From CAZTPC01 sp964615565 (GTDB lineage Bacteria; Patescibacteriota; Saccharimonadia; Saccharimonadales; AWTP1-31), in assembly GCA_964615565.1 (NCBI GenBank), contig CAZTPC010000016.1, positions 1 through 24,861 on the forward strand: 24,861 nt of DNA. The letters are read 5' to 3'. Made by a program: the position numbers and the translations under genes. The notes under the pieces are model-generated. The model worked only from the letters and a program-made list of their open reading frames with translations, did no database searches and had not been told where the DNA came from. Of the stretch, positions 15,065-21,280 are shown piece by piece; within the stretch, counting starts at the first letter, position 1, and every line of letters starts with the position of its first letter.

Positions 15065-15236
15065 CGGCACAAAAGACCGCGTACGCGTGACAAAGAACGG
15101 TAAAGTTCTACGTCGCCACTCTATGGCCAGCCACTTTCTTCAAAAGAAGAGTGCTGCCCGTAAACGCACCTTTGCTGGTGTTGAAAACATCAACGGCAAA
15201 GCCAAAAAAACTATTAAGAAAATGTTGGGAGTCTAA
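15042..15236 (+). CDS. rpmI: 50S ribosomal protein L35
   Basis: The 64-aa product is a canonical bL35 (MPKLKSHSGTKDRVRVT, VLRRHSMASHFLQKKS). The start ATG lies inside the end of infC in another frame, with AGGAG at 15029-15033 within infC, so translation of the two is linked. The stop TAA is two bases before the rplT ATG. The gene order infC-rpmI-rplT is nearly universal in bacteria. Confidence 0.97.
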   Translation: MPKLKSHSGTKDRVRVTKNGKVLRRHSMASHFLQKKSAARKRTFAGVENINGKAKKTIKKMLGV

Positions 15237-15238
15237 AG

Positions 15239-15583
15239 ATGCGAGTTAAACGAGGTGTGACCTCTCACGCACGACACCAAAAGATCCGCAAGGCTACTAA
15301 AGGGTTTACCCGTGGTAACCGTTCGAGCATCCGACGTGGTCGACAGGCCCTAACTAAGAGCCTCCAGTTCGCTTACCGAGACCGACGTAACAAGAAGCGA
15401 ACATTCCGAGCACTTTGGAATGCACGCATTAACGCCGCTGCTCGTCTAAACGACACAACATACAGCCGCCTCATTGCTGCGCTTAAGACAGCAAACATCT
15501 CCCTAGACCGCAAGGTTCTAAGTGAACTTGCCGTAAACGAGCCAGATGCATTTGCTGCAGTCGTAAAAGCTGCACAGAAGTAG
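15239..15583 (+). CDS. rplT: 50S ribosomal protein L20
   Basis: The 114-aa bL20 has the typical MRVKRGVTSHARHQKIRKATKGF N-terminal RNA-binding extension (key residues R2, K4, R5, G6) and the C-terminal DRKVLSELAVNEPDAFAAVV helix region. It is needed early in 50S assembly. In other bacteria it represses its own operon by binding the mRNA. It is the last gene of the operon and is followed by a strong terminator. Confidence 0.97.
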   Translation: MRVKRGVTSHARHQKIRKATKGFTRGNRSSIRRGRQALTKSLQFAYRDRRNKKRTFRALWNARINAAARLNDTTYSRLIAALKTANISLDRKVLSELAVNEPDAFAAVVKAAQK

Positions 15584-15618
15584 AAACACAGTTTTACTCC
15601 TACCAAAAGTGAGAAATT

Positions 15619-15648
15619 AAAAAACACCTTCAGCCGAAGGTGTTTTTT
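15619..15648. terminator. Bidirectional terminator for rplT (+) and rnpB (-)
   Basis: CACCTTC (15625-15631) pairs with GAAGGTG (15636-15642), flanked by six A on the left and six T on the right, so it can act on both strands between the convergent genes. Confidence 0.9.
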
Positions 15649-15650
15649 AG

Positions 15651-15987
15651 TGCCAGATTATCGGTAAGCCGGGTTCTGTTCTATCTGGTCATCTATCTAG
15701 GCCTATTATTGCTAATAGGCTCAAGCGGATCTTATGACAAGCCCCGGCGGGAAACCTTGTGGGACATATCTCCTTGCAGCAGATAGGGTTTACCGACTAA
15801 TAACGTCACCGTTACCAGTTGTGGGCTCTTACCCCACTCGTTTCACCTTTTCCTGCCTTAGCAGGTAGTTTCGTTTCTGTGGCACTTTCCCTAGGGTTGC
15901 CCCCGGTTGCCGTTAGCAACTGTCCTTCCCTATGCTGCCCGGACTTTCCTCCTGAAGTAAACTTCAGGCGACCAGTCGATAATCTAA
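15651..15987 (-). ncRNA. rnpB: RNase P RNA (bacterial type A-like)
   Basis: RNase P RNA is the catalytic RNA that removes tRNA 5' leaders. On the minus strand the gene has the hallmark GAGGAAAGTCCGGGC near its 5' end (complement about 15936-15952) and ACAGAACCCGGCTTAC near its 3' end (complement about 15665-15682). The two ends pair perfectly as helix P1 (AGATTATCG with CGATAATCT, at 15977-15985 and 15655-15663). Inner conserved pieces such as CCTAGGGAAAGTGCCACAGAAA and GGTAAGAGCCCAC-type sequence are present. Its promoter overlaps the end of the RNase H gene region. Confidence 0.97.
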
Positions 15988-15994
15988 CATAAGT

Positions 15995-16003
15995 ATTATA
16001 CCA
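15995..16003 (-). promoter_or_regulatory. rnpB extended -10 promoter
   Basis: On the minus strand, TGGTATAAT: a perfect TATAAT (15995-16000) with an upstream TG. It predicts a start near 15988, matching the 5' end expected from helix P1. Confidence 0.7.
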
Positions 16004-16009
16004 TAAAAA

Positions 16010-16789
16010 CTAGGATTGGGCAGTGTCTAACACTTGATTGACAATCCCGTCAGCAAGCCTATTGTGCTCCCTAGGGATATGGGTAAAGGTGATATCTTGG
16101 AATCTTGGTATAAGCTCTACTATAGAGTGGTGAACTGCTTTAAGATCGGTATTTTTAACCTTATATTCCCCCTTCATCTGATTGACCACCAACATGCTGT
16201 CCATATACACATCTATGGCTTTTACCCCCAAGCGAAGTGCTTCTTCTAGGCCAATCTTTAGCGCCTGGTACTCTGCCTGATTATTGGTCGTTACACCAAG
16301 GAAAAGCCCTTTCTGGGCTAACACTTTCTCCTTAGCATCAAGTAAAAGAAAGCCACTCGCTGAAGGTCCTGGGTTACCTCGTGAGCCTCCGTCGGCATAT
16401 AGTTTTACGCGGGCAACATTTGAAGGCAACGTTTCAGGCGCCTCTAGACCGATATACCTAAATCTAACGATTTTTACCGGCGTCTCTGCACTTACCTGCG
16501 GCCCGTAGTATCCCTGATACTCCTTCACTATTGCATCGATAGAAGTATAGGCTTCATGTCCGTCCATATCGGCTTTTGTTACAGCGCCAAGCTGCTTCTC
16601 GAGGATGGTAGTTATTATTGCTGTACCAATAGATACCCATGTGGCGGGGTCTACAGGATCAATCTTATCAATCAGGTTGATCTGGTCATTGACGTGCAGA
16701 TCTTTATCGTCGTTAACGCGCCAAGTAGAAGTTTTTACTCCGCTCAACACGTCCTGTGCAAGCTGGTGATCAAGCTTTAGACTTTTCAT
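16010..16789 (-). CDS. ASCH-domain/RNase HI fusion protein
   Basis: This 259-aa protein has two parts. Residues 1-115 look like an ASCH domain (VLSGVKTSTWRVNDDKDLHVNDQINLID), a PUA-related fold proposed to bind RNA. Residues 126-256 are ribonuclease HI with the full catalytic set: D133 (YADGGSRGNPGP), E173 (TTNNQAEYQAL), D197 (DVYMDSMLVV) and D247 (HNRLADGIV). RNase HI cuts the RNA strand of RNA-DNA hybrids. Other RNases H carry a hybrid-binding domain in the N-terminal position, and here the ASCH domain may play that role (inference). The start ATG lies six bases after an extended -10 (TGTCATAAT), suggesting a leaderless mRNA; no Shine-Dalgarno is present. The gene is divergent from the UbiB-like operon. 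Confidence 0.88.
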   Translation of the reverse strand: MKSLKLDHQLAQDVLSGVKTSTWRVNDDKDLHVNDQINLIDKIDPVDPATWVSIGTAIITTILEKQLGAVTKADMDGHEAYTSIDAIVKEYQGYYGPQVSAETPVKIVRFRYIGLEAPETLPSNVARVKLYADGGSRGNPGPSASGFLLLDAKEKVLAQKGLFLGVTTNNQAEYQALKIGLEEALRLGVKAIDVYMDSMLVVNQMKGEYKVKNTDLKAVHHSIVELIPRFQDITFTHIPREHNRLADGIVNQVLDTAQS

Positions 16790-16795
16790 ATAGTA

Positions 16796-16804
16796 ATTAT
16801 GACA
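16796..16804 (-). promoter_or_regulatory. Promoter of the ASCH-RNase HI gene (leaderless)
   Basis: On the minus strand, TGTCATAAT (extended -10; hexamer 16796-16801) is followed by six bases and then the ATG at 16789, which is the predicted +1. Confidence 0.5.
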
Positions 16805-16816
16805 TAGCTCACCTCA

Positions 16817-16845
16817 TTGGAGGTTATAGCCAAGGGGTTTATAAT
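16817..16845 (+). promoter_or_regulatory. Promoter of the UbiB-like operon
   Basis: TTGGAG (16817-16822), 17 nt, perfect TATAAT (16840-16845). The predicted start near 16852 leaves about 4 nt before the ATG at 16856. This means the in-frame TTG at 16817 is the -35 element and not a start codon. Confidence 0.6.
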
Positions 16846-16855
16846 ATTGCTTAGC

Positions 16856-17011
16856 ATGAGGTATATCTTTGTTTTCGTATCGATTATTGTAATCTGGATG
16901 GCTGCCGTCCTAATTGCTAATACCGCGCACAGCCCAAACGTCCGACTCCTATTCTTCTCTGTTGAGATACTGACACTATCGCTGTTTTACCTCGGGTTTT
17001 ATAGAAAATGA
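16856..17011 (+). CDS. Small two-TM protein preceding the UbiB-like kinase
   Basis: This 51-aa protein begins MRYIFVFVSIIVIWMAAVLI, has a second hydrophobic stretch (VRLLFFSVEILTLSLFYLGF) and ends FYRK. It is a hairpin of two TM helices with a short polar loop (ANTAHSPN). Start choice: a longer frame opens at TTG 16817, but that TTG is the likely -35 element. Its stop overlaps the next gene's start (ATGA at 17008-17011), so the two are tightly coupled. I do not recognise a family. It may be a membrane partner of the kinase. Confidence 0.65.
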   Translation: MRYIFVFVSIIVIWMAAVLIANTAHSPNVRLLFFSVEILTLSLFYLGFYRK

Positions 17012-18474
17012 AAACACCACGCACCGTCAAAGTACTGCAACTTATGACGAGTGTAATTTCTTCGATCCTTCATAACGAACCCCTGCTTTTACGTGGTAAT
17101 CTAGCCCAATTAGATGAGCTAGGCGGAATTTATATCAAGTTTTTGCAGGTTGTAGTATTAAACCTGAACCCAGCAAGCCAAGAGAACTTCCTACAACTAT
17201 TGTCAGTATTTGAAAGAAGCAAGCCTGACCCGATTGAGATATACAGCTACCTACGGAGTATTAAGATGCCAAACCTTGAGAAGTTTGCGTCTATTGATCC
17301 AAAGCCAATTGGCACAGGATCATTTGGTCAGGTGTATCGTGCCCAACTACATAGCGGTGAGAAAGTAATCCTAAAGATACTGAGGCCAAGCGTGATGAAA
17401 TTTATCCACTACGACTTGCGGCTTCTGAATGTGCTAAGTTGGTTCTATAGTCTTGCTGATAGGCAGAAGATGCTTAACTTCCGAGATTTATACGCTGAGT
17501 TCCGGCGCACTTGCCTCCAAGAGGTTAACTATACTCGTGAAGCAGAGGCTGGGACAATGTTTTATGAAAGATATAAAGACCACTCCACCCTTGTTATACC
17601 TAAAACGTATCGTGAATTCTGTACACCAAAGGTTATCGTACAAGACTATATACAAGGGCTTTCTATCACTGACCTGCTTACCTATCAAGCTCAAGGGAAT
17701 GATCCCCATGAGTATGTGCGTCAGAACTATAATAGCGATCTACTGGAGCAACTATATACCGTTGGATACGAGATAGTCACCAATGCCTTGATAGGCAATA
17801 TTATTCAAGCCGACCCTCACCCGGGCAACATGATCCTTCTACCTGACGGCAAGATTGCACTTATCGACTTCGGCATGACAACGCAACTAACTTCTAACCG
17901 TATTGCCTACTACGACATGTGCGTGCAATATGAAGCTTTTTACCACGATAATATTGCACTCGAGGAGCTGATGATAGCAAGTCTGCGATTCATGTCCCCT
18001 AAACTGTATGCAGCAATGAACTCTGCAGAAGCTATTTTAGGTAGTGGCTGGGACAAGGAAACTCTTCTCAATAAAATCCGTGAAAGTACATTAGTTTCGT
18101 CAATGGATGAGTCAACCCAAGCTACAGTTGCGGGAATGATTAAAGAAAAACGAATTATGAAAATTTTGTTCTTCGCTATTAATAAAGGGAATCGATTCGG
18201 TTTTACCCTAGACCTTCAAGCGATCATGCTACTTAAGGCAACTCACTCATACATGATTATGATGGCTCAGTTTGATAAAGAAGGTCGCACTATAGCTCGC
18301 GCTCTAGCAGGCGGGACGGAGTACGCACGCCAACATATGAGCAAAGTAGTGGATCTAAAACCTCAAGAACTAGCACCACACGAAGCCGTCGAGGTGCTGT
18401 CCAACTGGTTTGATAAGATGTCTCGCAATGACCCTTGGCTAATGGAAAAGATAACTGGAGGACAAATGAAATGA
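17008..18474 (+). CDS. UbiB/ABC1/ADCK-family protein kinase-like protein
   Basis: This 488-aa protein belongs to the atypical kinase family that supports isoprenoid-quinone synthesis or lipid functions. Visible motifs are a Lys in VILKILRP (K123), a Glu-rich helix region, ADPHPGNMILL (near 268-278; catalytic loop) and LIDFGM (near 286-291; metal-binding DFG). Two family hallmarks are altered. The Ala-rich loop typical of UbiB is replaced by a glycine-rich GTGSFG (102-107), as in ordinary kinases, and the KxGQ motif reads KFLQ (44-47). The C-terminus lacks the usual clear pair of TM helices, but the operon supplies two small TM proteins. No quinone-biosynthesis genes are nearby, so the substrate is unknown. 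Confidence 0.87.
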   Translation: MKTPRTVKVLQLMTSVISSILHNEPLLLRGNLAQLDELGGIYIKFLQVVVLNLNPASQENFLQLLSVFERSKPDPIEIYSYLRSIKMPNLEKFASIDPKPIGTGSFGQVYRAQLHSGEKVILKILRPSVMKFIHYDLRLLNVLSWFYSLADRQKMLNFRDLYAEFRRTCLQEVNYTREAEAGTMFYERYKDHSTLVIPKTYREFCTPKVIVQDYIQGLSITDLLTYQAQGNDPHEYVRQNYNSDLLEQLYTVGYEIVTNALIGNIIQADPHPGNMILLPDGKIALIDFGMTTQLTSNRIAYYDMCVQYEAFYHDNIALEELMIASLRFMSPKLYAAMNSAEAILGSGWDKETLLNKIRESTLVSSMDESTQATVAGMIKEKRIMKILFFAINKGNRFGFTLDLQAIMLLKATHSYMIMMAQFDKEGRTIARALAGGTEYARQHMSKVVDLKPQELAPHEAVEVLSNWFDKMSRNDPWLMEKITGGQMK

Positions 18475-18647
18475 AAAACGTCTTTATCATGGCAACAACC
18501 TACCCCTACACTGCCGGAACCTTAGCGGTTACGTGGATCGGGAGCGCCTTACTATTACACCTAGATAGTAACCTGTCTTTCGATACGGTCATTATGACCA
18601 ATGTAGTGACTACCTTAGTTGTCTCAAATATCGGTTTCCGCAAATAG
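18471..18647 (+). CDS. Small two-TM protein following the UbiB-like kinase
   Basis: This 58-aa protein has two hydrophobic segments: TAGTLAVTWIGSALLLHL and FDTVIMTNVVTTLVVSNI. It starts at the ATG at 18471, which overlaps the kinase stop (ATGA), with GGAGG about 9 nt upstream inside the kinase gene. The frame extends upstream to 18435 but without a better start. No family is recognised. Together with the 51-aa protein it brackets the kinase, suggesting a membrane complex. Confidence 0.65.
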   Translation: MKNVFIMATTYPYTAGTLAVTWIGSALLLHLDSNLSFDTVIMTNVVTTLVVSNIGFRK

Positions 18648-18664
18648 ATCAGTAGCTCATAGGG

Positions 18665-18673
18665 TGCTATACT
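18665..18673 (+). promoter_or_regulatory. tRNA-Pro extended -10 promoter
   Basis: TGCTATACT: TATACT at 18668-18673 with TG one base upstream. The -35 is poor (TAGATC, 17 nt upstream). Start predicted near 18680, 8 nt before the tRNA. Confidence 0.55.
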
Positions 18674-18687
18674 AACCCCTGTTACAT

Positions 18688-18763
18688 CAGGGTGTAGCTT
18701 AGTTGGTAAAGCGCTGGGCTGGGGGTCCAGAGACCGGAGGTTCAAGTCCTCTCATCCTGACCA
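18688..18763 (+). tRNA. tRNA-Pro (anticodon GGG)
   Basis: A complete cloverleaf: acceptor CAGGGTG/CATCCTG, D arm GCTT/AAGC, anticodon stem CTGGG/TCCAG with loop CTGGGGG (anticodon GGG, reading CCC/CCU), and T arm GGAGG/CCTCT with loop TTCAAGT. The discriminator is A and CCA is encoded. The C1-G72 pair plus A73 are the usual proline identity elements. Confidence 0.97.
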
Positions 18764-18771
18764 TTGCATAT

Positions 18772-18798
18772 AAAAAACGCCTGCAAGCAGGCGTTTTT
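18772..18798. terminator. Bidirectional terminator after tRNA-Pro and after the minus-strand ncRNA
   Basis: CGCCTGC (18778-18784) pairs with GCAGGCG (18787-18793), with six A before and five T after. It works for tRNA-Pro on plus and for the 18924 RNA on minus. Confidence 0.85.
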
Positions 18799-18924
18799 AC
18801 GTCTTGGCCGCGATGACAACCTGGAATTAAACCCAGGTGGGCTCCCTCACGCTATCACCACGGTGTTAGCAAATCTCGGAATCCCATATGATAAGTATTC
18901 AGATTATCATATAAGCGGCCTGAC
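18772..18924 (-). ncRNA. Candidate structured ncRNA, about 150 nt
   Basis: On the minus strand a closing helix GUCaGGCCGC/GCGGCCaaGAC (18915-18924 with 18801-18811) encloses three hairpins: ATATGATAA/TTATCATAT (9 bp, about 18887-18913), GCUA-a-CAC/GUG-a-UAGC with a CGUG loop (about 18851-18870), and CCUGG/CCAGG (about 18820-18837). The bidirectional terminator follows. A TATAAT at 18931-18936 predicts +1 at 18924, the first base of the closing helix. I looked for SRP, 6S and tmRNA signatures and found none. A frame on the plus strand (18764-19000) crosses this region but runs through the terminator and is not supported. Confidence 0.55.
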
Positions 18925-18930
18925 AAACCT

Positions 18931-18936
18931 ATTATA
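18931..18936 (-). promoter_or_regulatory. -10 element of the 18924 ncRNA
   Basis: A perfect TATAAT on the minus strand; the -35 (TGGCAT) is poor. It lies just downstream of the M50 protease stop, and any -35 element would fall inside the protease gene. Confidence 0.4.
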
Positions 18937-18940
18937 CCGC

Positions 18941-19576
18941 CTAGCCCAGCAGGATGCCATACAGGCCAGACACGCTATGTTGGACAATAGGTGCGAGTAA
19001 CGGGAACAATAGGAACATGAATATAACAATGCTGGTTAGCCCGCGTGATTCTATCTGATACATGAAGTTCTGTAGTGACTCTGGAGCAAATGCATAAAGT
19101 AGCCGCGAACCATCAAGCGGCGGGAACGGAATCATATTAAACACAAAAAAGTTTAAGTTAATGATGAGGAATGTTTGTGCGACCATAAACGTGTCGGTCC
19201 CGACTGCAATACCAAATGTTCGGATGACGATAGCTGTAATCACTGCCAAAGCAAGATTGGTCAGCGGACCAGCAACACCGATAAGTGCTGCGCCAAATTC
19301 TTCATACTTTACGCGGTCGGGGTTAAAAGGCACGGGCTTCGCAATAAAGAATGGTTGTAGTCCGAGAATAATAAGACCTATAGGTAGGAGTACTGTAGTT
19401 AGAATATCGATATGCTTCAAAGGATTAAGCGTTAGCCTCCCCATATCTTTTGCAGTCGTATCTCCAAGCCAATGGGATGTAAAAGCATGCATCGCCTCAT
19501 GGAAACCCATAGAGAGAATGATACTTCCAAAAATAATAATGAGCTGAACGCCCGATACATCCGAAAACATGACCAT
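18941..19576 (-). CDS. M50 site-2-type membrane metalloprotease
   Basis: This 211-aa integral membrane protease of the S2P family cleaves substrates within the membrane. The zinc motif HEAMH (H26, E27, H30) sits in the first long hydrophobic segment, and the third ligand is in NMIPFPPLDGSRLL (D155). Further TM segments lie at about 60-75, 96-120, 130-148 and 185-205. There is no PDZ domain, so it belongs to the small compact type rather than RseP-like. An extended -10 (TGATATACT) lies only 3 nt before the first ATG, so the third codon (ATG at 19570) may be the real start with a very short leader. It is a single gene on its strand, divergent from rpmB. Confidence 0.92.
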   Translation of the reverse strand: MVMFSDVSGVQLIIIFGSIILSMGFHEAMHAFTSHWLGDTTAKDMGRLTLNPLKHIDILTTVLLPIGLIILGLQPFFIAKPVPFNPDRVKYEEFGAALIGVAGPLTNLALAVITAIVIRTFGIAVGTDTFMVAQTFLIINLNFFVFNMIPFPPLDGSRLLYAFAPESLQNFMYQIESRGLTSIVIFMFLLFPLLAPIVQHSVSGLYGILLG

Positions 19577-19579
19577 CTT

Positions 19580-19588
19580 AGTATATCA
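19580..19588 (-). promoter_or_regulatory. M50 protease extended -10 promoter
   Basis: On the minus strand, TGATATACT (hexamer 19580-19585). The -35 is not recognisable. Confidence 0.4.
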
Positions 19589-19610
19589 AATACAACCTGC
19601 TCTTAGTGCC

Positions 19611-19639
19611 TTGACTTTCAGGGGTAATCCATATAAAAT
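19611..19639 (+). promoter_or_regulatory. rpmB promoter
   Basis: TTGACT (19611-19616), 17 nt, TAAAAT (19634-19639). Start predicted near 19646, with a 51-nt leader to the rpmB ATG. The leader holds a small TACC/GGTA inverted repeat. Confidence 0.7.
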
Positions 19640-19696
19640 AACACCTTGAATCTACCTTTAGGTATTAGAAATAGACGGGATAATAAGGAAACAATT

Positions 19697-19888
19697 ATGC
19701 AGAGATGTGAAATCACCGGCAAAGGAAAGCAATTTGGTCACAATGTTAGCTTTTCACAGCGCCACACCAAGAAAGTTTGGAAGCCAAACCTACAGACAAA
19801 GACCGTTACTGTTGACGGTAAAAAAGTAACTCTTAAGATTAGCACTCAGGCTATTCGTACTCTTCGAAAAAAAGGTCTACTAGTTTAA
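19697..19888 (+). CDS. rpmB: 50S ribosomal protein L28
   Basis: The 63-aa bL28 has MQRCEITGKGKQFGHNVS-type N-terminus, RHTKKVWKPNLQ and a basic C-terminus TLRKKGLLV. The frame is open from 19646, but the ATG at 19697 has AAGGA 7 nt upstream and gives the standard N-terminus. It is monocistronic with its own promoter and terminator. Confidence 0.95.
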   Translation: MQRCEITGKGKQFGHNVSFSQRHTKKVWKPNLQTKTVTVDGKKVTLKISTQAIRTLRKKGLLV

Positions 19889-19928
19889 CCTCCTCGATGC
19901 TAGTCCTTACTAGCGATCTAGCCCGTAT

Positions 19929-19958
19929 AAAAAAACTCCGGAAAACCGGAGTTTTTTT
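19929..19958. terminator. Bidirectional terminator between rpmB and the MBL-fold gene
   Basis: ACTCCGG (19935-19941) pairs with CCGGAGT (19946-19952) around an AAAA loop, with A tract before and T tract after. Confidence 0.88.
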
Positions 19959-19978
19959 ATATCCAATGAATCATGTTT

Positions 19979-20605
19979 TTATGATTCAAGAATAACCAGT
20001 TGTGGTTGGTCGCTCATAAGATCAGTTGGCTTAATCTTTAACTTCGCTACTGTCTCTTTTGGCTCCATACCCAATGCTTTTATCGCATCATCCAAGCTGG
20101 CCGCTGGAACAGGATAATTGAGTTTGGCATCTGCGTAGTTGGTAGGAATAACGATCTTTGGCTCGATTGCCTTGATAACCTGCTGGGCACCTACTCCATC
20201 GAGAGTAAATCCGCTACCTCCGACAGGAACAACAAGCACATCAATGACACCTAGAGACTCTAGCTGAGCCTCGGATAACTTAGGGTCAATATGACCAACA
20301 ATCGCGAGTCGAACATCGTCTATAGTAATTCGATACATGGTAGCGTTCCTGGACTCTGGCTGGTCGACATGAGCCTGTGCAGCAATACCTGTCACTGATA
20401 TGTCTGCGATTTCATACTCACCCGGCTGCGCAATAACAAATGAGCCTTCAACAGTATCTTCAGGAGCAGAACCAGTAAATGCACGAATGTCGCCCGGTTT
20501 TGTTATTGATGACTTCCCTAACTCTGTCAGATTGTCATCGATAACAATAGCTGCCTTCTTAGATGAGACCTTTAAGCAGTTAGCGCCAAAAAATTGTAAA
20601 TCCAT
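19979..20605 (-). CDS. Metallo-beta-lactamase-fold protein lacking the metal motif
   Basis: This 208-aa protein resembles the UlaG-like branch of the MBL fold: the N-terminal MDLQFFGANCLKVSSKK strand pattern, GSFVIAQPGEYEIADISVTGI, the strand AIVGHID (H105), VLVVPVGGSGFTLDGVGAQQVIKAIEPKI and IPTNY (153-157). The normal HxHxDH metal-binding motif is missing. At its expected position the sequence reads IDDNLTELGKSSITKPGD, and the usual IPxH is IPTN. It is probably a non-catalytic or differently functioning relative. AAGGGG precedes the ATG, and the gene follows the wHTH regulator by 23 nt, so they form an operon. Confidence 0.8.
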   Translation of the reverse strand: MDLQFFGANCLKVSSKKAAIVIDDNLTELGKSSITKPGDIRAFTGSAPEDTVEGSFVIAQPGEYEIADISVTGIAAQAHVDQPESRNATMYRITIDDVRLAIVGHIDPKLSEAQLESLGVIDVLVVPVGGSGFTLDGVGAQQVIKAIEPKIVIPTNYADAKLNYPVPAASLDDAIKALGMEPKETVAKLKIKPTDLMSDQPQLVILES

Positions 20606-20628
20606 TGTTTCCCCTTATTTCCTTCTGA

Positions 20629-21234
20629 TTATTCTTCGTAAATATTGTGCCTATCAGCCAAAACCTGTACTTTTGCACTGATGACTGTACTGATAAAACG
20701 GTCTTTGACCTGTTGACGATATTTAAAGTCATCTAAAGTCATTACAGTATAGCGTATCTCTTTGCCCTCTTTCTTTTCGAGCTCGGAGACGTATTTGTTG
20801 AGCTGAGTCTGATTGATATCGCCAACCAATAGGAAATCTATCCCGGTGCTTTCATCCCTAGTAAATTGGCCGGTATATAACGCAAGCTCTACGTTACCAA
20901 GCGCCTTGAGCGAATCAGATACAGGACTAGCTGTGGTAATTTTCGTCGTTTTCTTCTTAGCTGTTGTTGTAGCCGGTGCAGCTCCACCAAATATCTCCGC
21001 AAGTGGTTGATAATATTCATACTCTTGATTCACTTCGTAATACAAACGATTACCCGTATCGTCAGAAGTTATAATACCTATACTTAATAAATTCGCTAGT
21101 TCGCGCCTGACCGAGTTAATTTGCTCGTCAATCTTCCGAGTTATTTCTCGTACATAAAAGGAACGATTAGGATTACTATAGAAAAGCTGTAGCAACTTAA
21201 CCCTCGTCTTAGACCCAAACAATTGTTCAACCAT
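20629..21234 (-). CDS. Winged-helix regulator with nucleotidyltransferase-like C-domain
   Basis: Residues 1-80 form a winged helix-turn-helix (VKLLQLFYSNPNRSFYVREITRKI, INSVRRELANLLSIGII, wing NRLYYEVNQ). A Thr/Lys-rich linker (ATTTAKKKTTKITTAS) leads to a nucleotidyltransferase-like domain with LALYTGQFTRDESTGIDFLLVGD, a degraded version of the GSxARGE...DiDLLV motif of MNT-type enzymes. Such fusions are known as transcriptional regulators in archaea and CPR bacteria. I chose the second ATG (21234) as start: a promoter TGAACA-17-TACAAT ends six bases upstream, making the second ATG the +1, whereas the first ATG (21240) directly abuts the -10. From the first ATG the protein would be 203 aa. 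Confidence 0.82.
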   Translation of the reverse strand: MVEQLFGSKTRVKLLQLFYSNPNRSFYVREITRKIDEQINSVRRELANLLSIGIITSDDTGNRLYYEVNQEYEYYQPLAEIFGGAAPATTTAKKKTTKITTASPVSDSLKALGNVELALYTGQFTRDESTGIDFLLVGDINQTQLNKYVSELEKKEGKEIRYTVMTLDDFKYRQQVKDRFISTVISAKVQVLADRHNIYEE

Positions 21235-21240
21235 GCTCAT

Positions 21241-21269
21241 ATTGTAACAGGCTTTCGTAAATTTGTTCA
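21241..21269 (-). promoter_or_regulatory. Promoter of the wHTH/MBL-fold operon (leaderless)
   Basis: On the minus strand, TGAACA (21264-21269), 17 nt, TACAAT (21241-21246), then six bases and the ATG at 21234. Confidence 0.55.
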
Positions 21270-21280
21270 GCGCGTTCGGG

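Noticed and set aside
16817..16855. N-terminal extension of the 51-aa protein from TTG 16817.
   Set aside because: The TTG is the first part of a -35 element spaced 17 nt from a perfect TATAAT, so it would lie upstream of the transcript.
18764..19000. A 78-codon frame on the plus strand after tRNA-Pro.
   Set aside because: It runs through the tRNA terminator, lacks a start with a ribosome-binding site, overlaps the end of the M50 gene antisense, and coincides with an RNA structure on the other strand.
19646..19696. Longer L28 starting at 19646.
   Set aside because: The extension is not found in L28 proteins, 19646 is the predicted transcription start, and the ATG at 19697 has a good ribosome-binding site.
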